DNA of 52,391 bases. Source: Poseidonibacter ostreae. Its GTDB lineage: Bacteria; Campylobacterota; Campylobacteria; Campylobacterales; Arcobacteraceae. Of this stretch, positions 8,916 through 17,402 are shown one piece after another. The stretch spans positions 1 to 52,391 of the forward strand of contig NZ_WFKJ01000016.1 in NCBI RefSeq assembly GCF_009208075.1, in the 5' to 3' direction. The notes beneath the pieces were generated by a model. That model did not search any database and was not told the DNA's origin. It saw nothing but the letters and a program-made list of their open reading frames with translations. Position 1 is the stretch's first letter. The number at the start of each line of letters is the position of its first letter. The translations under genes were made by a program, and so were the position numbers.

Positions 8916-10293
8916 AACATCTTCTCCATTGTAAATTTAAATCATCGATATCATAATCATTTAAAATATAAATTTTATTTTTCCTGCAATATTCTGCAAA
9001 TATTATAAGAAACTCTTTTCTTGAATTTATAGACAAATTATCAATATCTTTAAGTTTTGGAACTTTCAATGATTTATCATTAGTAATAAATATATCAGAA
9101 TAATATTTCTTCATATACTTAACAATTAATAAAGCGTTCCCTTCTTTAATCTTTTGCATATACAATATTTGATAAATTTCAATAACTTGATTCTTTGATA
9201 TATTACTATCATGGTTTAATGAAATAAAATTACTATTACAATATTCTCTTATTTCAAGATACGTATTTTCATTATCTCCTATTTTATTTGCATTAAAAAA
9301 TTTCGAAAAATTATTACGTAAATCAAGTAATATATTTTGAGTTTGGTTAATATTAAAATATTTCTGATTGAAAATTTTATTTAATATAAAAAGTAGTTGG
9401 GAAATAATAGAATTATCATTAAATAAGATATTATTATCTATAATAAAATTAATTAACTTTATTCTATCCTCATAATTTAAATTATCAATCTCTTTCATTG
9501 CTTCAAGATGTATTGATGCATCTGTACTTGTTATCTTCTCATTAAACAGTATATTCCAATGTTCTACAATATAGGAGATATTGATTTTTTTATTATTAAA
9601 AATATCTTTCATCTTTCTATAATAAACTAATGTTTCTATTCTTTGTTTTTCAATTTTCTTTTTTAAAAAAATGTATCTCTTCATAAATTTAGATAAATCA
9701 ACTTCTTTATTATGAGGGTAGGAATAATTATGTAAATGATAGGAAGGGCTAGGGTAATATGCACCCACATATTTTTTAAATAATAAGAACCAATGATGAA
9801 TAATTATCCGTTTTGAGGATATTAAGTTTTTCTCTAAATAAATATTATTTAAAGCACAAAAGTAAGCTATTCTCTCATATTCGAATTCACATATAGCCTC
9901 TTCCTTATACCAAATAGAATTTGATTTAATGATTTTCATATAGTAATTTGCTTTAGTCATAGTTATTTTTTCTTCAAAATAATAATACCAAGAATCAATA
10001 AAATCTTTTTCTCCTTGAATTGATTCACAATGAAACTTTATATCATAAAAGTTACAATACATAATAAAAATTTTTTGTTTTCTTCTAACCAAAGTAGAAT
10101 TACTTATAAAAAAACTAACCTTTTTTTTTTGTAAAGACTTTAATATTAGTTCTAATAGTTCATTATTAGGCTTATTGTTATAATAAATTTCCCAAAATAT
10201 GGAAATCTGTTTTCGAGCTAAAGGTAAAGGACTAAATAAAATTCCTTCATCTTTACAAAATTTGATGAATTTATATATCAAAGAGTTTTCCAT
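8905..10293 (-). CDS. Repeat-containing protein of the recombinase operon, unknown function
   Basis: 462 residues, ATG at 10293. No catalytic motif is visible. The protein appears to be built from about six degenerate units of the form hydrophobic-x-x-(Y/F)C-x4-I...W-x3-F: residues about 6-38 (FIKFCKDEGI...IFWEIYY), 73-105 (IMYCNFYDI...SWYYYF), 142-172 (AYFCALNNI...HHWFLLF), around 240, 347-378 (REYCNSNFI), and 430-462 (IFAEYCRKNKI...LQWRRCF). The same unit opens the next protein. The gene overlaps both neighbours (16 bp and 11 bp), so it is co-translated with the recombinases. A helical, possibly DNA- or partner-binding scaffold is my inference. In the trio systems I know of there is no clear fourth gene of this kind. 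Confidence 0.7.
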   Translation of the reverse strand: MENSLIYKFIKFCKDEGILFSPLPLARKQISIFWEIYYNNKPNNELLELILKSLQKKKVSFFISNSTLVRRKQKIFIMYCNFYDIKFHCESIQGEKDFIDSWYYYFEEKITMTKANYYMKIIKSNSIWYKEEAICEFEYERIAYFCALNNIYLEKNLISSKRIIIHHWFLLFKKYVGAYYPSPSYHLHNYSYPHNKEVDLSKFMKRYIFLKKKIEKQRIETLVYYRKMKDIFNNKKINISYIVEHWNILFNEKITSTDASIHLEAMKEIDNLNYEDRIKLINFIIDNNILFNDNSIISQLLFILNKIFNQKYFNINQTQNILLDLRNNFSKFFNANKIGDNENTYLEIREYCNSNFISLNHDSNISKNQVIEIYQILYMQKIKEGNALLIVKYMKKYYSDIFITNDKSLKVPKLKDIDNLSINSRKEFLIIFAEYCRKNKIYILNDYDIDDLNLQWRRCFGL

Positions 10294-10889
10294 TCTTTTT
10301 CTGTAAATTCAAATCTATCATCTTCTTTCTGTGAATAAGACTTGATAATGACATTTTTTTCATTTTTATTTATGATTAGGGGACCTTTTTCTAATAATAC
10401 ATTAATAATTCCAATGATTTCAATAGATTTTTCTAAATCCATTTTATTCTCATTATGGTTAATGTTTTTAGTTTTAAAAAGTTTTTCTAACCTCTGTATT
10501 TCAAGTTTATTATCTAAATATAATTTCTCAAAAAGTTTTTTCTCATCTAATAGTTCTAAATAATCTTGTGTTATCATGTCAAATTTATCACGAAGATTAA
10601 ATTGATTCATTTCTTCAATGTTTTTAGGAGCTATTGTTTTTTTTGTTTGTTCTTTTTTAAATGTATCAACTATTAGTTTATATTTAGAATTACGCATAAT
10701 TGATTGTTCATCTACTAAATATTTATTTTCGATTTTTCTTTTTTTTGCTATCTTTACTATTTTTTCTTTAATTTTTAATGCAGTAATATTTTCTTTTTTA
10801 TTTATTAATAATCTACATGCTTCAGTTATTAAGTCAATTACAATTAATGTTCTTTTTTCTTGAAACTTTTTTACACCATCATTAGCCAT
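10278..10889 (-). CDS. Small helical accessory protein (GmtX/TnpC-like) of recombinase operon
   Basis: 203 residues from the ATG at 10889, with AAAGGA upstream; an in-frame TTG at 10904 is possible. The N-terminal half is a basic helical DNA-binding-like segment (KIKEKIVKIAKKRKIENKYL). The middle has a coiled-coil stretch (LLDEKKLFEKLYLDNKLEIQ). By size, position and composition it corresponds to the small third partner of Tn554-type (TnpC) or Gamma-Mobile-Trio (GmtX) recombinase operons. Sequence identity to either cannot be judged by eye. It overlaps the stop of the first recombinase by 8 bp. Confidence 0.65.
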   Translation of the reverse strand: MANDGVKKFQEKRTLIVIDLITEACRLLINKKENITALKIKEKIVKIAKKRKIENKYLVDEQSIMRNSKYKLIVDTFKKEQTKKTIAPKNIEEMNQFNLRDKFDMITQDYLELLDEKKLFEKLYLDNKLEIQRLEKLFKTKNINHNENKMDLEKSIEIIGIINVLLEKGPLIINKNEKNVIIKSYSQKEDDRFEFTEKEWKTL

Positions 10890-12333
10890 TTCTTTTCCTT
10901 TCAAAATAATTATTTACAAGTGAAAGTGAATTTATAAAATATTCTTCTAAATTAATTGACTTACCATTTGTTATTTTCTCCATATATAGTAATCTAGATT
11001 TTTTCCGTAGAGTGAAATAAGATAATATAGCACTTTCACTACTATGTCCTAATCCAAATTGACATAAACTTCTTAATTCCATTAATGATATTTCTAAACT
11101 AGTTGTTGATAAATCAGCCCACATAATTGCATACATATGTCTTAAGCTATGAAGTCCTCTAACTTTTTCTAGTTGACTTATAAGGTAATTATATTCATTG
11201 TCAATTTTTTCTTTTTCTTCACTTAATTTATTTTCTCTTTTATTTTTCCAATCATTTTCAGTTTTTATTATTAATTTTTTTATTTTTGTTTTGAATATTC
11301 TATATGATTCATTTGTTGTCAGAACTTTTCCACTTTTTGTATTGAATACAAAAGGATGTTTATTATGATATGGATTGCCTTTTTTGACATCTTTTAAAAC
11401 ATGAAAAAAAACTTTTTTATATGAAGGATTAATCCATAAAAGTTCACTATATTGTAGAGGAATGGGATATTTTGATGCAAGTGATTGGTATGGTTCTTCT
11501 TCCATATTAATATCATATTTTTCTTTTAACAGTTTAAATCTACTTACAGTACCTAATGGCCCAGTTTCATCAGATAATGGGTCAACAATATAAACTTCTT
11601 TAGTTTCATAATTATAATCGTCTCTTGTTAATGATAATGCTTGACCTATTCTAGCTCCTGCACATCCACATAGCAAATAAATTGCTTGTTCCCTAGGAGA
11701 ACTTATTTCTAATAACTCTGAGAATAATTCAGGAGGAAAATACGTATCAAGCATACTAGAATCTCTATTACTTTTTATATTTTTTAAAATATTAACTTTT
11801 GCTCCTAAAAGTTGAGAAAGGATAGGATTCATCATTAATCCATACCCTCCACCTTTACCTTTTAATGAACGCATTTTTAATAATTTCCAATCAATTTCTT
11901 CCTTAAATAAAGATGGTATATCCTTAATATTTTGTTCTTTCAAATAGTTTAAATACCATTGTATAGCTCTCATGTAAATATTTATTGTATTGATTTTTAA
12001 TGGTTTTAACTTCATAACTACATAATCATCTTTAACTATATCAATCTTATCTAATTTAATAGTTCTCTTTGTTCTAATGATTAATCCTAATCTTAAATCT
12101 TCTCTAAATCTATCTAGATACTCATATAATGATTCTAAAATATTTTGTTTTACATATACATAATAATGTAAAAATATATCTAAAGCTCTTCCATATATTT
12201 CTCTAGAATTTTTTGTTGTATTACATCTTCTTTTTAAATAAATCATCCATTTTTGAACATATTTATCTACCCACCATTCCCCCTCAATATTTATAGCGAC
12301 TTGATAGATCCCTGTTTCAATTTCATATTTCAT
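10882..12333 (-). CDS. Tyrosine recombinase (GmtY/TnpA-like), first gene of recombinase operon in comM
   Basis: 483 residues, ATG at 12333. It has an N-terminal SAM-like core-binding domain (residues about 19-140), then the catalytic domain: Arg in GCAGARIGQALSLTRDD (near residue 227), HxxR in RGLHSLRHMYA (near 414) and a final GLGHSSE...YF with His and Tyr (near 440-455). It catalyses cutting and rejoining at the element ends. The gene begins about 65 bp from the comM break and reads away from it, as expected for the integrase of an element inserted there. It heads a four-gene operon with overlapping reading frames. Confidence 0.85.
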   Translation of the reverse strand: MKYEIETGIYQVAINIEGEWWVDKYVQKWMIYLKRRCNTTKNSREIYGRALDIFLHYYVYVKQNILESLYEYLDRFREDLRLGLIIRTKRTIKLDKIDIVKDDYVVMKLKPLKINTINIYMRAIQWYLNYLKEQNIKDIPSLFKEEIDWKLLKMRSLKGKGGGYGLMMNPILSQLLGAKVNILKNIKSNRDSSMLDTYFPPELFSELLEISSPREQAIYLLCGCAGARIGQALSLTRDDYNYETKEVYIVDPLSDETGPLGTVSRFKLLKEKYDINMEEEPYQSLASKYPIPLQYSELLWINPSYKKVFFHVLKDVKKGNPYHNKHPFVFNTKSGKVLTTNESYRIFKTKIKKLIIKTENDWKNKRENKLSEEKEKIDNEYNYLISQLEKVRGLHSLRHMYAIMWADLSTTSLEISLMELRSLCQFGLGHSSESAILSYFTLRKKSRLLYMEKITNGKSINLEEYFINSLSLVNNYFERKRNG

Positions 12334-12368
12334 TTATTACTCATATGCTTTTATTCTATCTTATAAAA

Positions 12369-12426
12369 AAGTAAATTAGTATTGTATTAAATACATATTT
12401 ACTTAATACAATATATATTATTACTT
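12369..12426. repeat. Inverted repeat at the comM/element junction (probable attachment core)
   Basis: Arms at 12369-12390 and 12403-12426 are inverted copies. The inner 11 bp (TATTGTATTAA at 12380-12390 against TTAATACAATA at 12403-12413) are perfect, and the outer parts share AAGTAA plus an AT run. The right arm lies in comM coding sequence and the left arm in the element. Two inverted half-sites around a 12-bp spacer are what a tyrosine-recombinase crossover site looks like. Confidence 0.65.
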
Positions 12427-13343
12427 AAGGCAATTTCTCCAATTTTAGCATTCGCACTTCCTCCACCAAAAATAGATGACTTAGTAGAACTATGATGTGG
12501 ATTTCTAAAAACTCTTAAAGCTGAAAATTCTATGTTTTTATAATCTAAAGATTGTAATTTTGCTTTTTCTAATATCTCATCTAAACTCATTGGAGGAAGT
12601 ATATATCTTATTCTTTTAGAAATCATGCTCTTGCCACATCCAGGACTTCCTTCAAACATAAGGTTGTGATTTCCAGCTGCACAAATTAGTGCTGCAAACT
12701 TCGCATTATCTTGACCTATTACATCAGAAAAGTCATCGAAATAAGTATTTTCATAATAATATATCTTACTCTTAATTTCAATTTTTTTTGCATTTAATTC
12801 TTTAGAATGATATCTATACTTATCCTTACTCTCGTTATCCTCTTTACTAAAAAATTCAATTGCTTCACTTATATTCTTTACAATATAAATTTCTACATTT
12901 GGTATATTTGAAATCTTTTGTGCACTATCTTCACATACTAAGATTTTCATTTTTTCACTATTTTTTGCTAAAGATAAAACTAAAGGGAAGATTGTACTTG
13001 TATCCTTTATACTTCCATCAAGTCCAAGCTCTCCAAAGACAAAAAAACCAGAGAATACATCTTTTTTTATATCATATAAGGCAATTTGCAAAGCAATAGC
13101 TAAATCAAAATGAGTACCTTTTTTTTTAATATCAGAAGGAGATAGATTTACAGTAATTTTTAGTGGTGGAAACTTATAGTCATTCATTAGCAATGCAGAC
13201 TTTACTCTATCTTTTGATTCTTGAATGCTTGTTGATATTAAACCAACAATTGTAAAAGATGGCAAGCCTTTTGTAAAAGTTGATTCTACATTTATGCTTA
13301 ATGCATCAATTCCATCTAATGAAGCAGAATTTATAATTTTCAA
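12399..13343 (-). pseudogene. comM: comM (YifB, Mg-chelatase-like AAA ATPase), 5' portion interrupted by island
   Basis: 314 residues remain of a protein that is usually about 500. The N-terminal Lon-protease-like fold is intact (KGLPSFTIVGL, VNLSPSDIKKKGTHFDLAIA), as is Walker A (FEGSPGCGKSM, near residue 230) and the conserved FRNPHHSST. After GEIALSNN, where the family continues into the Walker B segment (usually xGVLFLDE), the frame runs into foreign sequence (IYCIK) and stops. ComM is a hexameric helicase for branch migration during natural transformation, so the break should abolish that role. TTG start at 13343 with AAGGA 5 nt upstream. The 3' half is not in the window. Confidence 0.9.
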
Positions 13344-13542
13344 AGATATCCTTTTAAATAATATTTTAAATTATATCTAAATATTAGTTTTTTATAAATA
13401 GAATGATTATTTTTATAAAAATACTAAAATATATAGAAAATATGACATATTTTACAATTTAATAATAATCCAACTCTTATAAAATACAATATTAATAAAT
13501 TAAATAATACAATAAAGCTAATTTTAATAAAAGGGAAGTTTA

Positions 13543-15327
13543 ATGAACACTAATAAAAAATTATTCTTAAACATGTTATTAGCACAAATTGGATTTATAT
13601 TATTAATTGTTGTATCTTATTTTACAGCTACTACAAACATTAAAAATATAATGCAAAAAGATATAAATTCTATTGCCAACTCAATTGAGCAAATGGTTAA
13701 TCTTTTTGCAGAACAAAATCCTAAAGGTTACGAAGATAATGCATTTAAAAATGCAATTAAAGCTATTAGTATTGGTAAAACAGGCTATGTTTATATATTA
13801 GATGAAAATGCTACTTTAATAGTACACCCTAAAAAAGAGGGAAAAAGTTTAGCTGGTCAATCTTATGCAGATAAAATCCGAACTGACAAAAAAGGCGGAT
13901 TACTTTCATATACTTCAGTAACAACAGGACAAGAAAAAATTGTTGCATATAGATATATTCCTAAGTGGAATATGTGGATAGCTCCGGGAGTTAATAAAGC
14001 TGATTATTTAGATGATGTAAATAACGAGTTTTTCATATATATTATTGGATTAGGTCTGATTTTTATGATAATACAAGCAGTAATCTCATTTATTATAATA
14101 AAAAATATTTCTTCAGGAATAGCCTTATATAATAGTTATTTTAAAGAGTTCTTAAACTTTATTTCACTGAAACAAAATAAACTAGCAAAAGTTATACCAA
14201 AAGAAAATAATGAATTTGCAAAAATGATTAATCAAATCAATAATGTATCTGATGATTTTGACTGTAGGTATAAAAATGATATGAAAGTTATTGGAGAGAT
14301 AGTTTTAACACTTGATAAAGTTGAACAAGGGATTTTTAAATGTAGAGTAAAAGCAACAACTGAAAATCCAATGATTAGTACTCTTAGAAAAACTATCAAT
14401 GAAATGCTTGAAACTTTAGAAAATAATATGATTGAATTAGAAAAAGTAACAAATGCATATGCAAATGATGACTTTAAAGAGAAGATTACAATTTCACCTA
14501 GATTAAAAGCTAGATTATTATCAGTTATGCAAGGTGTAAATATATTAGGAGATTCATTAAGTAAAAGTGCAAAAATAAACTTATCAAATGGACAAACATT
14601 AGAAGCTAATGCATCAACAATGAAAAACTCTATGCATAACTTAGCTTCTAAAGCAAATGAACAAGCTGCATCTCTTGAAGAAACATCAGCTGCAGTTGAA
14701 GAGATTACATCAATCACTAGAAACAATGCACAAAATGCAAGTAAAATGGCTACTTTAGGACAAACAGTAACAACAGCTGTTACTGATGGTCAAAATCTTG
14801 CAACTAAAACAGCTGCTTCTATGGAAGAAATCAATACAAAAGTCACATCAATAAATGAAGCAATTACAGTAATTGATCAAATTGCATTTCAAACAAATAT
14901 TCTTTCATTAAATGCAGCAGTTGAAGCTGCTACTGCTGGTGAAGCAGGAAAAGGTTTTGCTGTTGTTGCTGCAGAAGTTAGAAACCTTGCAAGTAGATCT
15001 GCTGAAGCTGCTAAAGAAATTAAAGACTTAGTAGAAGATGCAAACTCAAAAGCAAATGAAGGTAAAAAAATCTCTGATGATATGATTAAAGGTTATGAAA
15101 ACTTAAATTTACAAATTCAAGAAACAATTCAAATTATCGAAGATGTAAGTAGTTCATCAAAAGAACAGATGACAGGAATTGAACAAATTAATGATGCAAT
15201 TACTATGTTAGATAGAGTAACTCAAGAAAATGCGAGTGAATCAACACAAATCACTAATATTTCAAGTGAAGTATCAAAAATGGCACATAATTTAGTTGCA
15301 GATGCACAAAGTAAACAATTTAATTAA
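13543..15327 (+). CDS. Methyl-accepting chemotaxis protein with single Cache domain
   Basis: 594 residues. Transmembrane helices lie near residues 9-28 and 164-187. The periplasmic part between them carries sCache signatures ([20 protein letters not shown] and a later [10 protein letters not shown]), so it probably binds a small organic ligand directly. A HAMP-like and helical region leads to the signalling hairpin, with the tip [20 protein letters not shown] near residue 450 and the flanking methylation helices. No CheR-tethering pentapeptide is seen at the C-terminus. The start has GGGAAG 7 nt upstream. The PAS gene follows after 15 bp in the same transcript, which recalls the two-part CetA/CetB energy-taxis receptors of Campylobacter; here the receptor also has its own sensor. 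Confidence 0.9.
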   Translation: MNTNKKLFLNMLLAQIGFILLIVVSYFTATTNIKNIMQKDINSIANSIEQMVNLFAEQNPKGYEDNAFKNAIKAISIGKTGYVYILDENATLIVHPKKEGKSLAGQSYADKIRTDKKGGLLSYTSVTTGQEKIVAYRYIPKWNMWIAPGVNKADYLDDVNNEFFIYIIGLGLIFMIIQAVISFIIIKNISSGIALYNSYFKEFLNFISLKQNKLAKVIPKENNEFAKMINQINNVSDDFDCRYKNDMKVIGEIVLTLDKVEQGIFKCRVKATTENPMISTLRKTINEMLETLENNMIELEKVTNAYANDDFKEKITISPRLKARLLSVMQGVNILGDSLSKSAKINLSNGQTLEANASTMKNSMHNLASKANEQAASLEETSAAVEEITSITRNNAQNASKMATLGQTVTTAVTDGQNLATKTAASMEEINTKVTSINEAITVIDQIAFQTNILSLNAAVEAATAGEAGKGFAVVAAEVRNLASRSAEAAKEIKDLVEDANSKANEGKKISDDMIKGYENLNLQIQETIQIIEDVSSSSKEQMTGIEQINDAITMLDRVTQENASESTQITNISSEVSKMAHNLVADAQSKQFN

Positions 15328-15342
15328 AAGAAAGGATTTAAC

Positions 15343-15738
15343 ATGGCAGCAGGACAAGAAACAGTTTTAGATGACTATTCATTTTTAGTAAGTGAAACTG
15401 ATGCAAAAGGAACAATCCTTTTTGCTAATAGTGATTTTTGTAAAATTGCAGGTTATACATTAGAAGAACTTATGGGTAGACCTCATAATATGGTAAGACA
15501 TAAGGATATGCCTAAAAAAGCATTTAAATCACTTTGGGAAACAGTTCAAAGTGGTAATATTTGGACAGGTTATGTAAAAAATGCAACAAAAGATGGTGGT
15601 TTTTATTGGGTTTTTGCAACAGTTTATCCTTTTGAATCTTGTGATGGAGGTAATGGCTTTTTATCATGTAGAAGAAAAGCTACTCCAGATGAAATTGCAG
15701 CTGCTGAAAAACTTTACAAGCAGTGGAATAATGAATAA
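15343..15738 (+). CDS. PAS-domain energy-taxis protein (CetB/Aer-like)
   Basis: 131 residues, almost entirely one PAS fold: FLVSETDAKGTILFANSDFC, then the Aer/CetB-type core MGRPHNMVRHKDMPKKAF, LWETVQSGNIWTGYVKN and GGFYWVFATVYPF. This subclass binds FAD in Aer and CetB, and the Trp/His pattern is kept. There is no output domain, so the protein must act through a partner, most likely the receptor encoded 15 bp upstream. AAAGGA lies 7 nt before the ATG. A strong terminator begins at the stop codon, closing a two-gene operon. Confidence 0.85.
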   Translation: MAAGQETVLDDYSFLVSETDAKGTILFANSDFCKIAGYTLEELMGRPHNMVRHKDMPKKAFKSLWETVQSGNIWTGYVKNATKDGGFYWVFATVYPFESCDGGNGFLSCRRKATPDEIAAAEKLYKQWNNE

Positions 15739-15768
15739 TAAGAGTAGTTAAAAGCTACTCTTATTTTA
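15737..15768 (+). terminator. Rho-independent terminator after the MCP-PAS operon
   Basis: Arms AATAAGAGTAG (15737-15747) and CTACTCTTATT (15755-15765) are perfectly complementary around a 7-nt loop and are followed by a short T-rich run. Confidence 0.85.
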
Positions 15769-15875
15769 TCTTCTTTAACTTTTTTACTTTCTTCTATGTT
15801 TTTAATATCAATACAATCTACAAAAAGGTATAAATATACTTTATAAATTCAATTTTAATTTACGGAGTATAATAT

Positions 15876-16253
15876 ATGAAATTAATTTCATGTCCAGAAT
15901 GTGAAAATCAAATACTAGAAAGAATGGGAACAATTTGTCCAAAATGTGGACATACCGTTGGATATTTTAATGAAAGTGAAAAAAGACCTAAGTATGGTAA
16001 ATTCTTTGCCTTAAGTGTATTTTTACCTTTTTTATCATTTTTAATTATAATTATCTCATCTATAAATAAGATATCTTTTATTTTTGGAGTAATCTTCTTT
16101 TTATATGTTGCATATAAATCTTGCCCATATTTACATAAAGAGTTATTTATTACAAAATTTGAAGGTATATTTTTTTGGGGAGTTTGGATATTAGTAAATT
16201 CTTTACTTTTATCAATGATATATAATGTGCTTAATAAGTTAGCACTAGTTTAA
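15876..16253 (+). CDS. Zinc-ribbon membrane protein, unknown role
   Basis: 125 residues. The N-terminus is a zinc ribbon with two CxxC knuckles (CPEC at residues 6-9 and CPKC at 21-24). It is followed by three likely membrane helices: about residues 44-62 (FALSVFLPFLSFLIIIIS), 65-80 and 99-118. GGAG precedes the ATG. It stands alone between two terminated units and reads toward def. The family is a common small membrane protein of unknown function. Confidence 0.7.
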   Translation: MKLISCPECENQILERMGTICPKCGHTVGYFNESEKRPKYGKFFALSVFLPFLSFLIIIISSINKISFIFGVIFFLYVAYKSCPYLHKELFITKFEGIFFWGVWILVNSLLLSMIYNVLNKLALV

Positions 16254-16273
16254 AAAGTAGAAAAAATATTAAT

Positions 16274-16792
16274 TTATTTTTTCTGCTCTTTTAGTCTTTT
16301 TTTCCACTCTTTTTCAAACTTTTTTCTTTTTAAAAAAGATAAATGTTCAATAAATAAATGACCAGCTAAATGTTCCATTTCATGTTGCCAAGCAACTGCT
16401 AGAAAATCTTCTGCTTCCATAGTTTGCTTTTCACCATTTCTGTTAAAGTATTCAACAACAATATGCTGAGCTCTTGTAACATCTTCAGTAAAACCTGGAA
16501 CACTTAAACATCCTTCAGTAAAGACTTGTTCTCCATCTTTATGTGTTACGACTGGATTAATAGCTTCTATTAAGTTATCTTTATTTTGAACATCTTCTTC
16601 ATCTGGCAAGCAAATGATTAAAATATTTAAAGGAATAGCAACTTGAATAGCAGCAAGACCAACGCCTGTTTGATTAATCATTGTTTCATACATATCATCT
16701 AAAAGAGTGTGGAGTTCTTCATCGAACTTCACAACATCTTCAGATTTAACACGAAGTAATTTATGTGGATAAGTTATAACTTCTCTAACCAT
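16274..16792 (-). CDS. def: Peptide deformylase
   Basis: 172 residues. It removes the formyl group from the N-terminal Met of nascent proteins, using a metal ion. All three family motifs are visible: GVGLAAIQV (residues 42-50), EGCLSVPG (near 93) with the metal-binding Cys, and WQHEMEHLAGHLF (near 134) with the two metal His and catalytic Glu; the second acid is Glu instead of the usual Asp (HEMEH). It is the last gene of the tig-clpP-def operon, 9 bp after clpP, an order also found in Campylobacter. Together the three act on new polypeptides: folding, degradation and maturation. Confidence 0.95.
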   Translation of the reverse strand: MVREVITYPHKLLRVKSEDVVKFDEELHTLLDDMYETMINQTGVGLAAIQVAIPLNILIICLPDEEDVQNKDNLIEAINPVVTHKDGEQVFTEGCLSVPGFTEDVTRAQHIVVEYFNRNGEKQTMEAEDFLAVAWQHEMEHLAGHLFIEHLSFLKRKKFEKEWKKRLKEQKK

Positions 16793-16801
16793 AGTTTTTT
16801 A

Positions 16802-17386
16802 CTACTTATGCTTTGCTATAACTTCATCAATAAGACCATAATCACAAGCTTCTTGTGCACTCATAAAGTTATCTCTATCTGTATCTTTTTCAACTTTTTC
16901 AATATCTTGACCAGTTTGTTCTGCAATCATTGCATTTAAACCATCTTTCATTCTTTGAATCTCTTTAGCTTGAATTTGAATATCAGTAGCTTGACCTTGA
17001 GCTCCACCTAAAGGTTGGTGAATCATGATTCTAGAGTTTGGAAGAGAATATCTCTTACCCTTAACTCCAGAAGATAATAAAAACGCACCCATAGATGCAG
17101 CTTGGCCTATACAAATAGTACAAACATCAGGTTTAATATAATTCATAGTGTCATATATAGACATTCCACTAGTAATTACTCCACCTGGAGAGTTTATATA
17201 AAGGTAGATATCTTTATCTGGATCTTCAGCTTCTAAGAAAAGTAATTGAGCAACAATTGTTGATGCTACTTGATCATTAACTTCTCCACTTAACATGATG
17301 ATTCTATCTTTTAGAAGTCTAGAGTAAATATCGTAAGATCTTTCTCCTCTTCCGCTTTTTTCAACTACATATGGTATATAACTCAT
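16802..17386 (-). CDS. clpP: ATP-dependent Clp protease proteolytic subunit
   Basis: 194 residues, the normal length. The catalytic triad is visible: Ser in [14 protein letters not shown] (near residue 98), His in MIHQPLGG (near 123) and Asp in [10 protein letters not shown] (near 172). It forms the tetradecameric barrel that degrades proteins fed by ClpX or ClpA. AGGAT precedes the ATG. It lies between tig (16 bp upstream) and def (9 bp downstream) in one operon. Confidence 0.97.
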   Translation of the reverse strand: MSYIPYVVEKSGRGERSYDIYSRLLKDRIIMLSGEVNDQVASTIVAQLLFLEAEDPDKDIYLYINSPGGVITSGMSIYDTMNYIKPDVCTICIGQAASMGAFLLSSGVKGKRYSLPNSRIMIHQPLGGAQGQATDIQIQAKEIQRMKDGLNAMIAEQTGQDIEKVEKDTDRDNFMSAQEACDYGLIDEVIAKHK

Positions 17387-17402
17387 TGTTTATCCTAAAG
17401 GT

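Noticed and set aside
14232-14726. Minus-strand open frame of 164 codons
   Set aside because: It is the complement of the chemoreceptor coding region and has no independent signals.
15876-16253. Zinc-ribbon gene considered as part of the def operon
   Set aside because: It is on the opposite strand and converges on def, so it is independent.
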